Shown here piece by piece: positions 25,961 to 34,890 of a DNA stretch of 40,413 nt; position 1 is the stretch's first letter; every line of letters starts with the position of its first letter. A program made the translations under genes and the position numbers. The DNA lies in contig CAMDMY010000022.1 of assembly GCA_945902775.1 (NCBI GenBank), positions 1-40,413 on the forward strand, read 5' to 3'. Source of the DNA: Chryseobacterium gleum (GTDB lineage: Bacteria > Bacteroidota > Bacteroidia > Flavobacteriales_D > Crocinitomicaceae). The notes below the pieces were generated by a model. It was not told the DNA's origin. It saw only the letters and a program-made list of their open reading frames with translations, and made no database searches.

Positions 25961-27244
25961 TTATTTTTTATACTTATCCGAATATTTTTTAAATAGTGCT
26001 TTTTGAAGGTTGTTTATTTCAACAAATTCTCCATCAATTAGTACAAGACTAATTTTATTTGTTCGCATGTCTAAAGCATTCCCTTCGGATATAAATAAAG
26101 TAGCATTTTTACCTATCTCAATACTTCCATATTTTTCTGATATTCCAATTATTTCAGAACTACTTAAAGATACAGATTGAATGGCCTGCTCTTCAGTTAA
26201 TCCATATGCTTTTGCTGTTCCAGCTAAGAAGGGTAAATTTCTCGAGTTCATTGCTTCCATATCACCTTCGTTTTGAAGGCAGAATTTAACACCACCCTCA
26301 TGAAGTAGATAGGGTAGTTTATACGTTAAATCAATAGCATCATCTTCATTGTGAGGTAAATTATGTAAACGAGATATCATTATCGGAATTTTAGCATCTT
26401 TTAATTTTTGAGTTATTAGATAACTGTCTTGACCGCCAACAATAACGGGGTATTGAATATTGAATTCTTTCGAAAAAGTTATTATGTCTAACAATTCTTG
26501 TAAGTAATTAGCATGAATATATATTCTTTTTGTGCCTTGAAAACAGTCTTTCATTGCTTCTAATCGAATATCAATTTTCTCATGCTCAGATGATTCAGAG
26601 TAGGTCTTCGCAAGTTTGAAAAAATCAGTTATTTTGGTTTTTTCTTCTTCGTAATTTGAATTTTTATGAGTAGAGTTATTTGTTAAATGCTCCTTTTGTG
26701 AATTAATTGGCCAATTTAAGTGAATTCCATCTTCTTTTAACAAAGTTGCATCTTCCCAATTCCAACCATTCAATTTCATAATCGATGACGTTCCTGAAAT
26801 AATACCTCCTCTTGGTGTCGCTTGAGAAATCAAAACACCGTTTGTTCTAACCGTTGAAATTACATCTGACTCTGCATTATATGCAATTTGAGTTCGTATA
26901 TGTGGATTAAATTCACCAACTTCTAAATAATCATGCGTTGCTTTAACACCATCAATTTCTGTAAGTCCTAAGGTAGAATTAGGAGCGATAAATCCAGGAT
27001 AAATTTGCTGACCATTTAGGTCTATTATGGTGTCCCAGTCTTTTTTATTGTATGTATAGGCTAATGAATTTCTTACTAAAGTAATTTTTCCATCCTCTAT
27101 ACCAATAAGTGCACTTTCAATTACTTGTCCATTACCGACGTGTAAAAAACCATGTTCTAATAAGATTTTGTTCTTTTTTTGAGCTTGATTGCTGAAAATA
27201 AAACTAAAAATAAATAGTAGTAAAGTGATGTAATTATACTTCAT
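25961..27244 (-). CDS. Exported amidohydrolase-like protein with altered metal motif
   Basis: A 427-residue protein of the amidohydrolase (imidazolonepropionase-like) superfamily. It has a signal peptide (ending SNQAQ), the N-terminal beta-sandwich strand (LEHGFLHVGNGQVIESALIGI), and the linker IDLNGQQIYPGF. Where the family normally has the metal-binding DxHxH, it has PGFIAPNSTLGLTEIDG, so the two histidines are absent. Later segments (IYIHANYLQELL, PVIVGGQDSYLI) keep the barrel pattern. The C-terminus returns to the beta-sandwich (IGKNATLFISEGNALDMRTN). Bacteroidota often carry this divergent type beside an active paralogue; no such partner is seen here. It follows paaZ by 9 bases and is probably co-transcribed. 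Substrate unknown. Confidence 0.82.
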   Translation of the reverse strand: MKYNYITLLLFIFSFIFSNQAQKKNKILLEHGFLHVGNGQVIESALIGIEDGKITLVRNSLAYTYNKKDWDTIIDLNGQQIYPGFIAPNSTLGLTEIDGVKATHDYLEVGEFNPHIRTQIAYNAESDVISTVRTNGVLISQATPRGGIISGTSSIMKLNGWNWEDATLLKEDGIHLNWPINSQKEHLTNNSTHKNSNYEEEKTKITDFFKLAKTYSESSEHEKIDIRLEAMKDCFQGTKRIYIHANYLQELLDIITFSKEFNIQYPVIVGGQDSYLITQKLKDAKIPIMISRLHNLPHNEDDAIDLTYKLPYLLHEGGVKFCLQNEGDMEAMNSRNLPFLAGTAKAYGLTEEQAIQSVSLSSSEIIGISEKYGSIEIGKNATLFISEGNALDMRTNKISLVLIDGEFVEINNLQKALFKKYSDKYKK

Positions 27245-27253
27245 GAACTCGGA

Positions 27254-29302
27254 TTATACTTGGTCTAATTTACGCACCATTGTTAATATTGTTGCTAATG
27301 CAACTGTTTCACCTGTTTCATCAAATACGTCTACTAAAAATTTGACTATCCCTTTAGCAATATCATCTTCAGAACGCTTTTCTTGATCTACTTTTTCTTT
27401 TACAGTAAAACGAACACCGATTGTAGCGCCAGGATAAACAGGTTTTGTGAATCTAGCTTCTTCAAGTCCATAATTTAATAAAACAGGGCCTTTTTTAGGG
27501 TCTACAAATAACCCAGCTGCTTTGGATAAAACAAAGTATCCATGCGCAACTCTTCTTTCAAAGATTGTTCCTTCTAAAGATGTAGCGTCCATGTGAGCAT
27601 AGAAATTATCTCCAGATACATTCGCGAAATTGACTATATCTGCATCAGTTACAGTATGTTTATGTGTAAAAACAGTTTCACCAATCACTAACTCTTCAAA
27701 ATGTTTTCTAAAAACGTGTGGATTTGCTTCAGGCATTTCTGCACCGACTTGAAATTGTTGTGTTATGTTTGTTATAGTTGTAGGATGTCCTTGAATAGCA
27801 GTGCGTTGCATATAATGTAAAACGCCACGCTTTCCACCCATTTCTTCTCCACCTCCAGCTCTTCCCGGTCCACCGTGCGTTAACATTGGCATTGGTGAGC
27901 CGTGACCAGTACTTTCTTTAGCACATTCTTTATTTAATACTAAAATTCTACCGTGCATTGATGCTGCTCCGATTACAAATTCAGTAGCTTCTTTATCATT
28001 TGGAGTAACTATAGAAGAAACCAGAGAGCCTTTTCCCATTTTAGCTAATTCTATTGCATCTTCAATAGTTTTGTATGGCATTATTGTAGATATAGGTCCA
28101 AAAGCTTCAATTTCGTGAACGTCTGTTTTATTAAAAGGATCATCATTTCTAAAAAGAATAGGGGAGAAAAACGCACCTTTGTTTTTATCAGCACCCGTCA
28201 CCTCAAAGTCATCTAAACTACCGTAGGCGATATTTTGAGATTTCATAAGAAGTTCAACATTTTCTCTAACTCGATCAACTTGAGTTCTAGTAGCTAATGA
28301 ACCCATTCTAACGCCTTCTATACTTGGATCTCCAATTTTCGTTGAGGCTAATCTAGAAGAAATTCCTTTTTCGACTTCATCAATCAGATCTTCTGGAACG
28401 AATATTCTTCGAACAGCCGTACATTTTTGTCCAGCTTTTATTGTAATTTCTTTTGTCGCCTCTTTAATAAATAAGTCAAATTCTTCCGTTCCAGGTACTG
28501 CATATTTTCCTAAAATAGTTGCATTTAATGAGTCAGCTTCAAGATTGAAAGGAACACTTTCCTCGATAATGTGGGGTAAACTTTTTAATTTTTTCCCAGT
28601 AAAAGCACTCCCCGTAAAAGTGACAACATCCTGATTAGTTACATGGTCTATAATACCTCTTCCAAGTCCACAAACTAATTGTAGCGAACCTTCAGGTAAA
28701 ATTTTTGAATCTATTATGTCTCTAACCATTACTTCTGTTAAAAAACAAGTGTATTCAGAAGGTTTAACAATAGCTGGAACACCAGCCATTAAGTTTACAG
28801 CAATTTTCTCTAACATACCCCAAATTGGAAAGTTAAAGGCATTTATATGAACGGCAACTCCTTCTTTGGGTACAGTTATATGATGACCTATAAACGTACC
28901 ATTTTTTGATAACGGAACCGCGTTTCCTTCAACATAATAAGGTAAATCAGGAAACTGTCTTCTAAGTGAAGCATTAGCAAATAAATTTCCAATTCCTCCT
29001 TCAATATCAATCCAAGAATCTATTTTTGTTGCACCTGTTAATGAGCTAATTGCATAATATTCATTTTTTTTCTCCGTTAAGAATAAGGCCAATGCTTTTA
29101 ACATTCTACCTCTTTCTTGAAAGGTCATTTTACGAAGGGAATAACCTCCTGTTTTTCTACCGTAATCTAATATAGCTTTGTAATCAAATCCTTCGCTAGA
29201 AGTTTCCCCAATTTTTTCACCTGTAATTGCATTAAAAAGGTTGGTTTCCACTCCTTCTCCGTTTGTCCATTTTCCTAAAATGTAGCTTTGATAGTGACGC
29301 AT
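27254..29302 (-). CDS. paaZ: PaaZ: bifunctional aldehyde dehydrogenase/enoyl-CoA hydratase
   Basis: A 682-residue two-domain enzyme of phenylacetate degradation: oxepin-CoA hydrolase and 3-oxo-5,6-dehydrosuberyl-CoA semialdehyde dehydrogenase. The N-terminal aldehyde dehydrogenase (about 1-520) has the Glu of NLEADSLNAT (near 255) and the catalytic Cys of AGQKCTAVRR (near 294). The C-terminal MaoC-like hydratase (about 535-680) has FANVSGDNFYAHMDA, with Asp and His of the catalytic site. Length and order equal the E. coli enzyme. No other paa gene is in the window, so either the pathway is encoded elsewhere or the enzyme acts on other ring-derived aldehydes. Cytoplasmic; transcribed before the amidohydrolase gene. 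Confidence 0.95.
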   Translation of the reverse strand: MRHYQSYILGKWTNGEGVETNLFNAITGEKIGETSSEGFDYKAILDYGRKTGGYSLRKMTFQERGRMLKALALFLTEKKNEYYAISSLTGATKIDSWIDIEGGIGNLFANASLRRQFPDLPYYVEGNAVPLSKNGTFIGHHITVPKEGVAVHINAFNFPIWGMLEKIAVNLMAGVPAIVKPSEYTCFLTEVMVRDIIDSKILPEGSLQLVCGLGRGIIDHVTNQDVVTFTGSAFTGKKLKSLPHIIEESVPFNLEADSLNATILGKYAVPGTEEFDLFIKEATKEITIKAGQKCTAVRRIFVPEDLIDEVEKGISSRLASTKIGDPSIEGVRMGSLATRTQVDRVRENVELLMKSQNIAYGSLDDFEVTGADKNKGAFFSPILFRNDDPFNKTDVHEIEAFGPISTIMPYKTIEDAIELAKMGKGSLVSSIVTPNDKEATEFVIGAASMHGRILVLNKECAKESTGHGSPMPMLTHGGPGRAGGGEEMGGKRGVLHYMQRTAIQGHPTTITNITQQFQVGAEMPEANPHVFRKHFEELVIGETVFTHKHTVTDADIVNFANVSGDNFYAHMDATSLEGTIFERRVAHGYFVLSKAAGLFVDPKKGPVLLNYGLEEARFTKPVYPGATIGVRFTVKEKVDQEKRSEDDIAKGIVKFLVDVFDETGETVALATILTMVRKLDQV

Positions 29303-29493
29303 ATAGTGAGATTTTAAAATTGTTTTTAATGTATGGGTTTAAAGATAGGTATTTTAATAAATATGAGTGAAACGGATCTTATTTTTAATCGATTTACATT
29401 AATTTTTTGTTAAATTAAGTAGACTCTTTTTTATTATTTTTAGTTTTGTCGTTTTTTTATTTAACTTTATCGTCTAATAATAGCATTTAATAA

Positions 29494-29922
29494 GTGAATC
29501 AAAGTTATCCATATTTTAATTTTAAATTAATTGATGAACTAGATATAGGTTCTGTAATTTATAGATTGTATGAAAATAAAATATTTCATGCAATTATTAA
29601 AAAAGGGGAGAAAATCACGATGGAAATGGCAATCCAAGGAGTTTATTTTTTAGAAAAAAATGGGGGAGGTTCTTTCTATAATATTTATGAATTTAGTGTT
29701 TTTTCAGAAATGGATCCTGAATTAAGGGAATGGGCTTCTCAACCTAATGAAAATGGATATACCTATGTTGATGCAATTGTTATTTCTAATCTAGCTCAAA
29801 AGTTAATTGCGAATTTTTATTTAAAATTTAATAAGCCTCAAAGACCGACGAGAATATTCAATGATGGACAAAAAGCGGTAGATTGGATTCTCGCAGAAAA
29901 AAAGTATATTGAAGTGGAATAG
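29494..29922 (+). CDS. Small cytoplasmic protein of unknown function
   Basis: A 142-residue soluble protein without signal peptide or membrane segment. I recall similar flavobacterial sequences of unknown role with the pattern KITMEMAIQG, FLEKNGGGSFYNIYEF, FSEMDPELREWASQ and VISNLAQKLIANFYLKFNKP. The size and alternating strand/helix pattern resemble STAS/SpoIIAA-like folds, but that is only a suggestion. The start codon is GTG (29494); the next Met is about 40 residues in and would remove well-formed sequence. TAGTTTTG at 29441-29448 may be its -7 box. It is convergent with the VWA gene and separated from it by 8 bases. Confidence 0.78.
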   Translation: MNQSYPYFNFKLIDELDIGSVIYRLYENKIFHAIIKKGEKITMEMAIQGVYFLEKNGGGSFYNIYEFSVFSEMDPELREWASQPNENGYTYVDAIVISNLAQKLIANFYLKFNKPQRPTRIFNDGQKAVDWILAEKKYIEVE

Positions 29923-29930
29923 TTCTTTTG

Positions 29931-31358
29931 TTATTTAAAACTTATGAATCGAATTTCTTGTTTTAGATTGTTCATTGCATCTGAAAGTTTATGAATAGGC
30001 ACGTATCTACCTCCACCAAGTTCAGCTACTTTTTCCATTGATTTTCTATCAATTTCACTATTTAAAATTCCAACTACAGACATATTTATCCCCTGTTTTT
30101 TATATTTTTCAATGTGATTTTTATAATCTTCGGAATTTCTATTAAATGCACCATCTGTTATCACAATGATTTGATTAACTCCTTCCGGAATTTTAGAGTT
30201 TAATGTTTGTTTGTATCCTAATTTAATTCCTGAACCACCAGCAGTTAAACCACCAGCTTTTAATTTTTCTACAATCGTTTTTATTTTGTCTTTTTCAATT
30301 CCACTCGTGGTTTCTAATTCTACTTTAGTTTCTGTAGAATAGGTTACAATCGCTATTTTATCTTGTTTTCGAAGCATATCAATAATCTGATAAAGTGAAA
30401 ACTTCATTAATTCCATTTTTTCCCCAGCCTGCATCGAAGCTGAAATATCTAGCACAAAAGTGACATTCACCGGTTTGAAATAGCTATCCTCAAAATTTGA
30501 CGGATCTAGTTCTTCCAGTTTTTTGAAATTACTATTTTCTTCTTTAGGTTGATTTTTAATTTCTAAAGACAACTGAGATTCTAATTTTTGATCAATGTTT
30601 TTTGTTGAGTCACTCTCTACTTTTTTACTATTTTGAATTTCAATTGAATTTTCTATTTTAGAAACTAATAGAGAAGGTTCTTTTTTAGGTTCTAGTTCAA
30701 CAATAATTTTGTTTCGATTAAAATTAACATAAGCACCTATTTCTTTAGCTTCATAGTTAGCATGAGTTAAATAGAAATAGGTAAACCCCAAAGGTATATT
30801 TTGTTTTATTTCCCCTTTTTTATTTGTCGTAAAGATTCCTTTTGGCAATCCATTTTGTAGTATAGTGACAGATGTAAATTCAAGAAGTTGTTTGGTGTTT
30901 TTATCTATTGTTATAACTGATAATTCAAAATCTGTTGCATTTTTGGATTGTGGTTTTGAATTAAAATCTGGACAAGCTTGTAAATAGTTAGCTTGATTTA
31001 CAAAATCTTCGGTTAAATTACCTACTAATTTGATTATAGTTGGTTCATCTTTATCGCTTGTATATATTTGAACTTCATAATTAAATCGACCTTTTTTTTG
31101 GGGATTGACTTGAAGTCTAATTATCATAGAACTATCTTTTTCTATAAACTGTCCATTCACTAAGTAAACTACATTCGGTGGTTTTTTAACACTGAGTAGA
31201 TATTCTTTTTTCGAACCTTTATTACTAACTTTTATATCTGTAAAACGTTCAGAAGTGCTTGAAATAGAACCAAAATCTATTTTTACTTTTTCAAAATTTA
31301 ATTGAGAAAAAGTATAATCAGAAAGGATGAAAATAAATAATAGAGAGATAATTTTCAT
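29931..31358 (-). CDS. Exported von Willebrand factor A domain protein
   Basis: A 475-residue protein with a signal peptide (ending SDYTFSQ). A DUF1573/ASH-like Ig domain follows (about 20-125: VKIDFGSISSTSERFTDIKV), then a carboxypeptidase-regulatory-like or Ig segment (145-225), a charged linker (230-290), and a VWA domain (about 295-470). The MIDAS motif is DISASM (Asp near 303), with TAGGSGIKLGYK and IIVITDGAFN completing the metal site. VWA domains mediate metal-dependent protein interaction, so a surface or periplasmic scaffold role is likely. There is no T9SS sorting domain, so it is probably periplasmic. It lies 131 bases downstream of the OmpA-LysM gene; a large palindrome sits in that gap. 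Confidence 0.85.
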   Translation of the reverse strand: MKIISLLFIFILSDYTFSQLNFEKVKIDFGSISSTSERFTDIKVSNKGSKKEYLLSVKKPPNVVYLVNGQFIEKDSSMIIRLQVNPQKKGRFNYEVQIYTSDKDEPTIIKLVGNLTEDFVNQANYLQACPDFNSKPQSKNATDFELSVITIDKNTKQLLEFTSVTILQNGLPKGIFTTNKKGEIKQNIPLGFTYFYLTHANYEAKEIGAYVNFNRNKIIVELEPKKEPSLLVSKIENSIEIQNSKKVESDSTKNIDQKLESQLSLEIKNQPKEENSNFKKLEELDPSNFEDSYFKPVNVTFVLDISASMQAGEKMELMKFSLYQIIDMLRKQDKIAIVTYSTETKVELETTSGIEKDKIKTIVEKLKAGGLTAGGSGIKLGYKQTLNSKIPEGVNQIIVITDGAFNRNSEDYKNHIEKYKKQGINMSVVGILNSEIDRKSMEKVAELGGGRYVPIHKLSDAMNNLKQEIRFISFK

Positions 31359-31411
31359 TTGTATTTTTTAGGTATTAATAATAATCAAAAATTAATTCTC
31401 TTTTAAGAATC

Positions 31412-31461
31412 AAATGGGAACAAAATTCAATAGTTTAAACTATCAAATTTCATTCCCATTT
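31412..31461. repeat. 50-base near-perfect palindrome between OmpA and VWA genes
   Basis: AAATGGGAA (31412-31420) pairs with TTCCCATTT (31453-31461), AAATT (31423-31427) with AATTT (31446-31450), and ATAGTTT with AAACTAT (31430-31443). Of 25 possible pairs 21 match; the only breaks are two symmetric CA/CA loops. It may end or process the OmpA transcript or act as a regulator site; no T run follows on the minus strand. Confidence 0.6.
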
Positions 31462-31489
31462 CGAAATCATCTATGAATTTAAACCAATC

Positions 31490-33373
31490 CTATCTTAATA
31501 AAAGCTTAGTACCTGGTTTAACACTGTTACTTTTCAATTTGTTAATTCTTCTAATATCTGCAATTGGAATTTTTGAATTAATAGAAGCTCTATAAAGTGT
31601 TTCACCTTCAGCTAATATGTAAAAACCATTTTTAATGTTTTCTTCTTGTTCAGATGTAACTACGATATCTGTTCTAAATTTAGTTTCTCCTTTAAGTACT
31701 TCTGAATTTTTAGTTTCAGTTTTAGTAGTAGGACTTTTACTACTATCTTTTTTCAGCTCTTCCGTCTTAACTACCTCTGTTTTAGTTGTTGTTGATTTGT
31801 TTTTTGAATCAAATGTTTGGTATGGTAAAGAGGCTATATCTTCTGTTAAAGAACTGTTTTCATTTTTCATTGTGAATTCAGTTCTTCTATTCATTTGATT
31901 CTCTTTTTTACTACATTTTGATTTTGAATCTGTTGCATCACAATTGCAGCTAACTTTTGGTTGACTTTCACCATATCCTTTTCCATTTATTCTTTCAGGC
32001 TTTGTGATTTTTTCTTTAATGTATTCAGCCGATTTTTTTGCTCTATTATGTGATAAAACTAAATTTAATTCATCACTTGATTGACAATCGGTATGAGATC
32101 CTAATTCAATTTCTAATGTAGGATTATCATTCATTATTTTCACAATTTTATCTAATTCTTTTGCTGCATCTTTTCTAATATCATATTTAGCAATATCAAA
32201 ATAAATGGTATTGATATCTTTAAATAATGCTGCAAATTGTTCAGCAGTAAATTCTGAGTTTACTTTCTTTTTTTCAGGGGCTGGAGGAGTTTTTATTTCA
32301 AAAGTAACTTCTACAGTTCTACCATATTTATCAGTTATTGTCGCAGTGTAAAATCCGGGTTCTAAATTATGTAAATCTTCAGTTGTTTCTCCATTGGCCC
32401 ATTTAATAGTATACGGCGCTTCAGGACCTTCTAAAGATAAGTCGATTTCTCCTTGAACTGAAGATAAGTTTTTAAACATACTCGCATCAAAAGGAGGAGG
32501 AGGTAAAATCTCAATTGAATAAATATCACCTAATTCACTTTCCCTATTACTTGAGTAATATCCTTGATTTCCTATAATTGAGAAAAATGCATCATATTTA
32601 GGAGAATTCACTTTAGGACCTAGATTCGTAGGTTCAGTCCAACTTGTCCAAGTATCATCTTTTCTAATAGAAAACAAAATATCTACATCACCAACTCCGC
32701 CAAAACCATTACTTGAGAAGAACAATGTATCCAATGATTTTGATAAAAATGGTGACATTTCATATCCCTTTGAATTGATAACATTACCCATATGAGTTGG
32801 AATTGACCAAATATTATCTGTTTTTCTACTTACATATAAATCTTCTTCCCCAATTGTTTCAGGTCCTTGTAAACTAAAAATAATTACATTTTCATCATCA
32901 TTAACATGAAATCCAAAGAAATTACCATCATTTAGTATAGTTGGAACCTCTAAATGTATTGGTTTTGCCCAACCTTCAGGCGTCTTTTTAGAATAAGAAA
33001 CTCCTTTTATTTTATCTTTTTTACCTTGGTAAGAATCTAATAAATAGATAGTTTCGCCATCTTTACTAATTCCTAAGATTGCATTATTGAATTTATTATT
33101 TAAACTTTTGACTAATTCTGGTTGAATAAACTCCCCATTTTCAATAGTGGAAAACCAAATATTTTGATCATAATAGCCGTAATTACTAGTTGAATCATTT
33201 GTTCTCGTAAAATAAAATGTTGATTTATCAAGTGTTATTAAAGGCATGCCTTCTTCTGCATTCGTATTTACATTAGAACCTAATTTTACAGGGTCACCGT
33301 AGCCGCCGATTTGAGCTACAATTTTTAATCCTGATAAACTCAAAAATATAATTAGTAGTAATTTATTTTTCAT
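31490..33373 (-). CDS. OmpA-family protein with PD40 repeats, SprB-like repeat and C-terminal LysM
   Basis: A 627-residue envelope protein with a signal peptide (ending KIVAQ). PD40/WD40-like beta-propeller repeats cover about 25-290 (MSPFLSKSLDTLFFSSNGFGG is one blade). A SprB-repeat-like module lies about 302-365 (YTIKWANGETTEDLHNLEPG, then FYTATITDKYG). An OmpA peptidoglycan-binding domain lies about 385-490 (TIYFDIAKYDIRKDAAKELD, GSHTDCQSSDELN, LSHNRAKKSAEYI). After a Ser/Thr/Lys-rich linker, the last ~45 residues form a LysM-like motif (GETLYRASINSKIPIADIRR, VKPGTKLLL). Two peptidoglycan-binding domains in one protein are unusual. PD40-OmpA proteins in Bacteroidota often belong to T9SS/gliding envelope complexes (PorE-like); this is probable but unproven. 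Confidence 0.88.
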   Translation of the reverse strand: MKNKLLLIIFLSLSGLKIVAQIGGYGDPVKLGSNVNTNAEEGMPLITLDKSTFYFTRTNDSTSNYGYYDQNIWFSTIENGEFIQPELVKSLNNKFNNAILGISKDGETIYLLDSYQGKKDKIKGVSYSKKTPEGWAKPIHLEVPTILNDGNFFGFHVNDDENVIIFSLQGPETIGEEDLYVSRKTDNIWSIPTHMGNVINSKGYEMSPFLSKSLDTLFFSSNGFGGVGDVDILFSIRKDDTWTSWTEPTNLGPKVNSPKYDAFFSIIGNQGYYSSNRESELGDIYSIEILPPPPFDASMFKNLSSVQGEIDLSLEGPEAPYTIKWANGETTEDLHNLEPGFYTATITDKYGRTVEVTFEIKTPPAPEKKKVNSEFTAEQFAALFKDINTIYFDIAKYDIRKDAAKELDKIVKIMNDNPTLEIELGSHTDCQSSDELNLVLSHNRAKKSAEYIKEKITKPERINGKGYGESQPKVSCNCDATDSKSKCSKKENQMNRRTEFTMKNENSSLTEDIASLPYQTFDSKNKSTTTKTEVVKTEELKKDSSKSPTTKTETKNSEVLKGETKFRTDIVVTSEQEENIKNGFYILAEGETLYRASINSKIPIADIRRINKLKSNSVKPGTKLLLR

Positions 33374-33597
33374 GTCTTTATTTCTTTTTCAAACGAAAGT
33401 TTTGAATTTGTTAATTTTAAGCTTAACAGCTACAAAATGTTTTGGAAATACAAAAATTAAATAAAACGACTATTTTGTAATTAATTAATTTTAAATTAAT
33501 TAGCTGTTTTATTAGTAGGAGTTTTAGCAGTTCCGAATCAAAAATAAGGAATTTACTTGACAGTCAATACAAAACACCTTAAAAATTAAGTGAATAG
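33374..33597. other. 224-base gap with AT-rich palindromes
   Basis: Contains TAATTAATT TTA AATTAATTA (33482-33502) and a more distant pair AACAGCTA (33425-33432) with TAGCTGTT (33501-33508). These may end the hydrolase transcript and separate it from the OmpA gene. No reading frame recognised. Confidence 0.4.
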
Positions 33598-34359
33598 CTA
33601 ACGCAAACAGAATTCAAGAACTTTTTCTATAAATTCAAATGGGGCTTCAGCATGTACCCAATGACCAGCATTTTCAATGGAAACTATTTGAAAATCTGTA
33701 AATTGGTCTTCTAATTGTGGAATATCTTCATCTAAAATATAATTTGAGTGCATTCCACGAATAAAAAGTGTTGAATTAAATATTTCGTTATTAGGAAGAA
33801 TAGTTAATATTTCTGGCATTTCTTTTTCTAGAACAGGAATATTCATTCTCCAAGCTAATTTACCTTTTTCAATCCAATACAAATTTTTTAATAAAAATTG
33901 TCTAACACCATTGGATGGAATGTATTTTGAAAGTATTTCTTCTGCCTCACTCCTAGTTGTAACTTTTTCTAAATCAATAGAATGAAGGCCTTTTAATATT
34001 TCTTCATGGTGCATGGGATATTCTTTTACACCTATATCAACAACGATTAATTTTTCTATTTTTGAAGGATAAAGTTGAGTAAAACGTATTGCTGTTTTCC
34101 CTCCCATAGAATGCCCTAATACTATCGCTTTTTTTAGATTTAAATCAATAAATAATTCATTTAAATCTTTAGCCATTAAATCATAAGAAAACTCATTACT
34201 CCAATCAGAATGCCCATGATTTCGTTGATCTACCAAAATGACTCTAAAGTATTCTGACAGTTTTTTCGCATGTGTTTGCCAGTTGTCTGAATTTCCGAAT
34301 AATCCGTGAAGAATGACTAGAGGTTTACCTTCTCCGAGTTCTCTATAATGTAACTTCAT
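33598..34359 (-). CDS. Alpha/beta-hydrolase, YbfF-like esterase
   Basis: A 253-residue cytoplasmic alpha/beta-hydrolase. It has the oxyanion segment ILHGLFGNSDNW, then VDQRNHGHSDW, the nucleophile elbow GHSMGGKTA (Ser near 98), and the catalytic His of ENAGHWVHAEAP near the C-terminus. The pattern 'HGLFG...NW' and 'DQRNHGHS' is that of YbfF-type acyl-CoA/short-chain esterases. The natural substrate is not known. It lies 14 bases after the heavy-metal-associated lipoprotein gene and is probably co-transcribed with it, without an obvious functional link. Confidence 0.9.
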   Translation of the reverse strand: MKLHYRELGEGKPLVILHGLFGNSDNWQTHAKKLSEYFRVILVDQRNHGHSDWSNEFSYDLMAKDLNELFIDLNLKKAIVLGHSMGGKTAIRFTQLYPSKIEKLIVVDIGVKEYPMHHEEILKGLHSIDLEKVTTRSEAEEILSKYIPSNGVRQFLLKNLYWIEKGKLAWRMNIPVLEKEMPEILTILPNNEIFNSTLFIRGMHSNYILDEDIPQLEDQFTDFQIVSIENAGHWVHAEAPFEFIEKVLEFCLR

Positions 34360-34373
34360 TAGTTAGATAATCA

Positions 34374-34754
34374 TTATTTAAGTGGTTCTACTTTTGTATC
34401 ACCAACTGTAAATTGCTTTTCATTCATTTTTGAAATTAAATCAATCATTTTCTTTTCAGTAATTTTCGAATCATCAAATGCAATTTTAGCCGTATTCGTT
34501 TCTCTTCCTTCTTCAAAATCAAAATCAACAGATTTCACACTATTAGTAGCGTATAATTCCTTACGAATACTCGCTCCACAACCCATCATACAGGTCATTC
34601 CATCAATTTTCATTGTTAAAATTGAATTTGCTTTAACTGATTTGGCAGTATTTGAACCAGAATGTGACTCTTTTCGAAGAAATATTTTTTCTTCTTTGTT
34701 TGCACAACTAGCTATTATGCAAATACTTAATAATGAAATGAAGAGTGATTTCAT
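34374..34754 (-). CDS. Heavy-metal-associated (HMA) domain lipoprotein
   Basis: A 126-residue protein with a lipoprotein signal (lipobox IASC, Cys near 17). A linker is followed by an HMA-type ferredoxin fold (about 43-115: ILTMKIDGMTCMMGCGASIR, SVKSVDFDFEEGRETNTAKI). The metal site is Cys-Met-Met-Gly-Cys, that is CxxxC rather than the classical CxxC of CopZ and Atx1. This variant is, as I recall, frequent in Bacteroidota. It would bind copper or a similar metal in the periplasm, attached to a membrane. It is first of a two-gene unit with the hydrolase. Confidence 0.85.
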   Translation of the reverse strand: MKSLFISLLSICIIASCANKEEKIFLRKESHSGSNTAKSVKANSILTMKIDGMTCMMGCGASIRKELYATNSVKSVDFDFEEGRETNTAKIAFDDSKITEKKMIDLISKMNEKQFTVGDTKVEPLK

Positions 34755-34863
34755 AAATTTATTTTTAATTTCTCTAAAATTAGAATATAAAGGTAATTTA
34801 TCTCCTCGATTCTTTTAAAGTTTTATCTAGTTTTTTAAAATCTTTTAAAACCATTTAATTCCT

Positions 34864-34871
34864 TAAATTTG
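34864..34871 (+). promoter_or_regulatory. Probable engB promoter -7 box
   Basis: TAAATTTG matches TAnnTTTG, 19 bases before the engB ATG, leaving about a 12-base leader. No good -33 TTG upstream. Confidence 0.45.
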
Positions 34872-34890
34872 TAACTAAAAAAAAATTAAT

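Noticed and set aside
33482-33502. AT-only palindrome before the OmpA gene as a regulatory site
   Set aside because: Made only of A and T in very AT-rich DNA; such symmetry is expected by chance and it is listed only as gap content.
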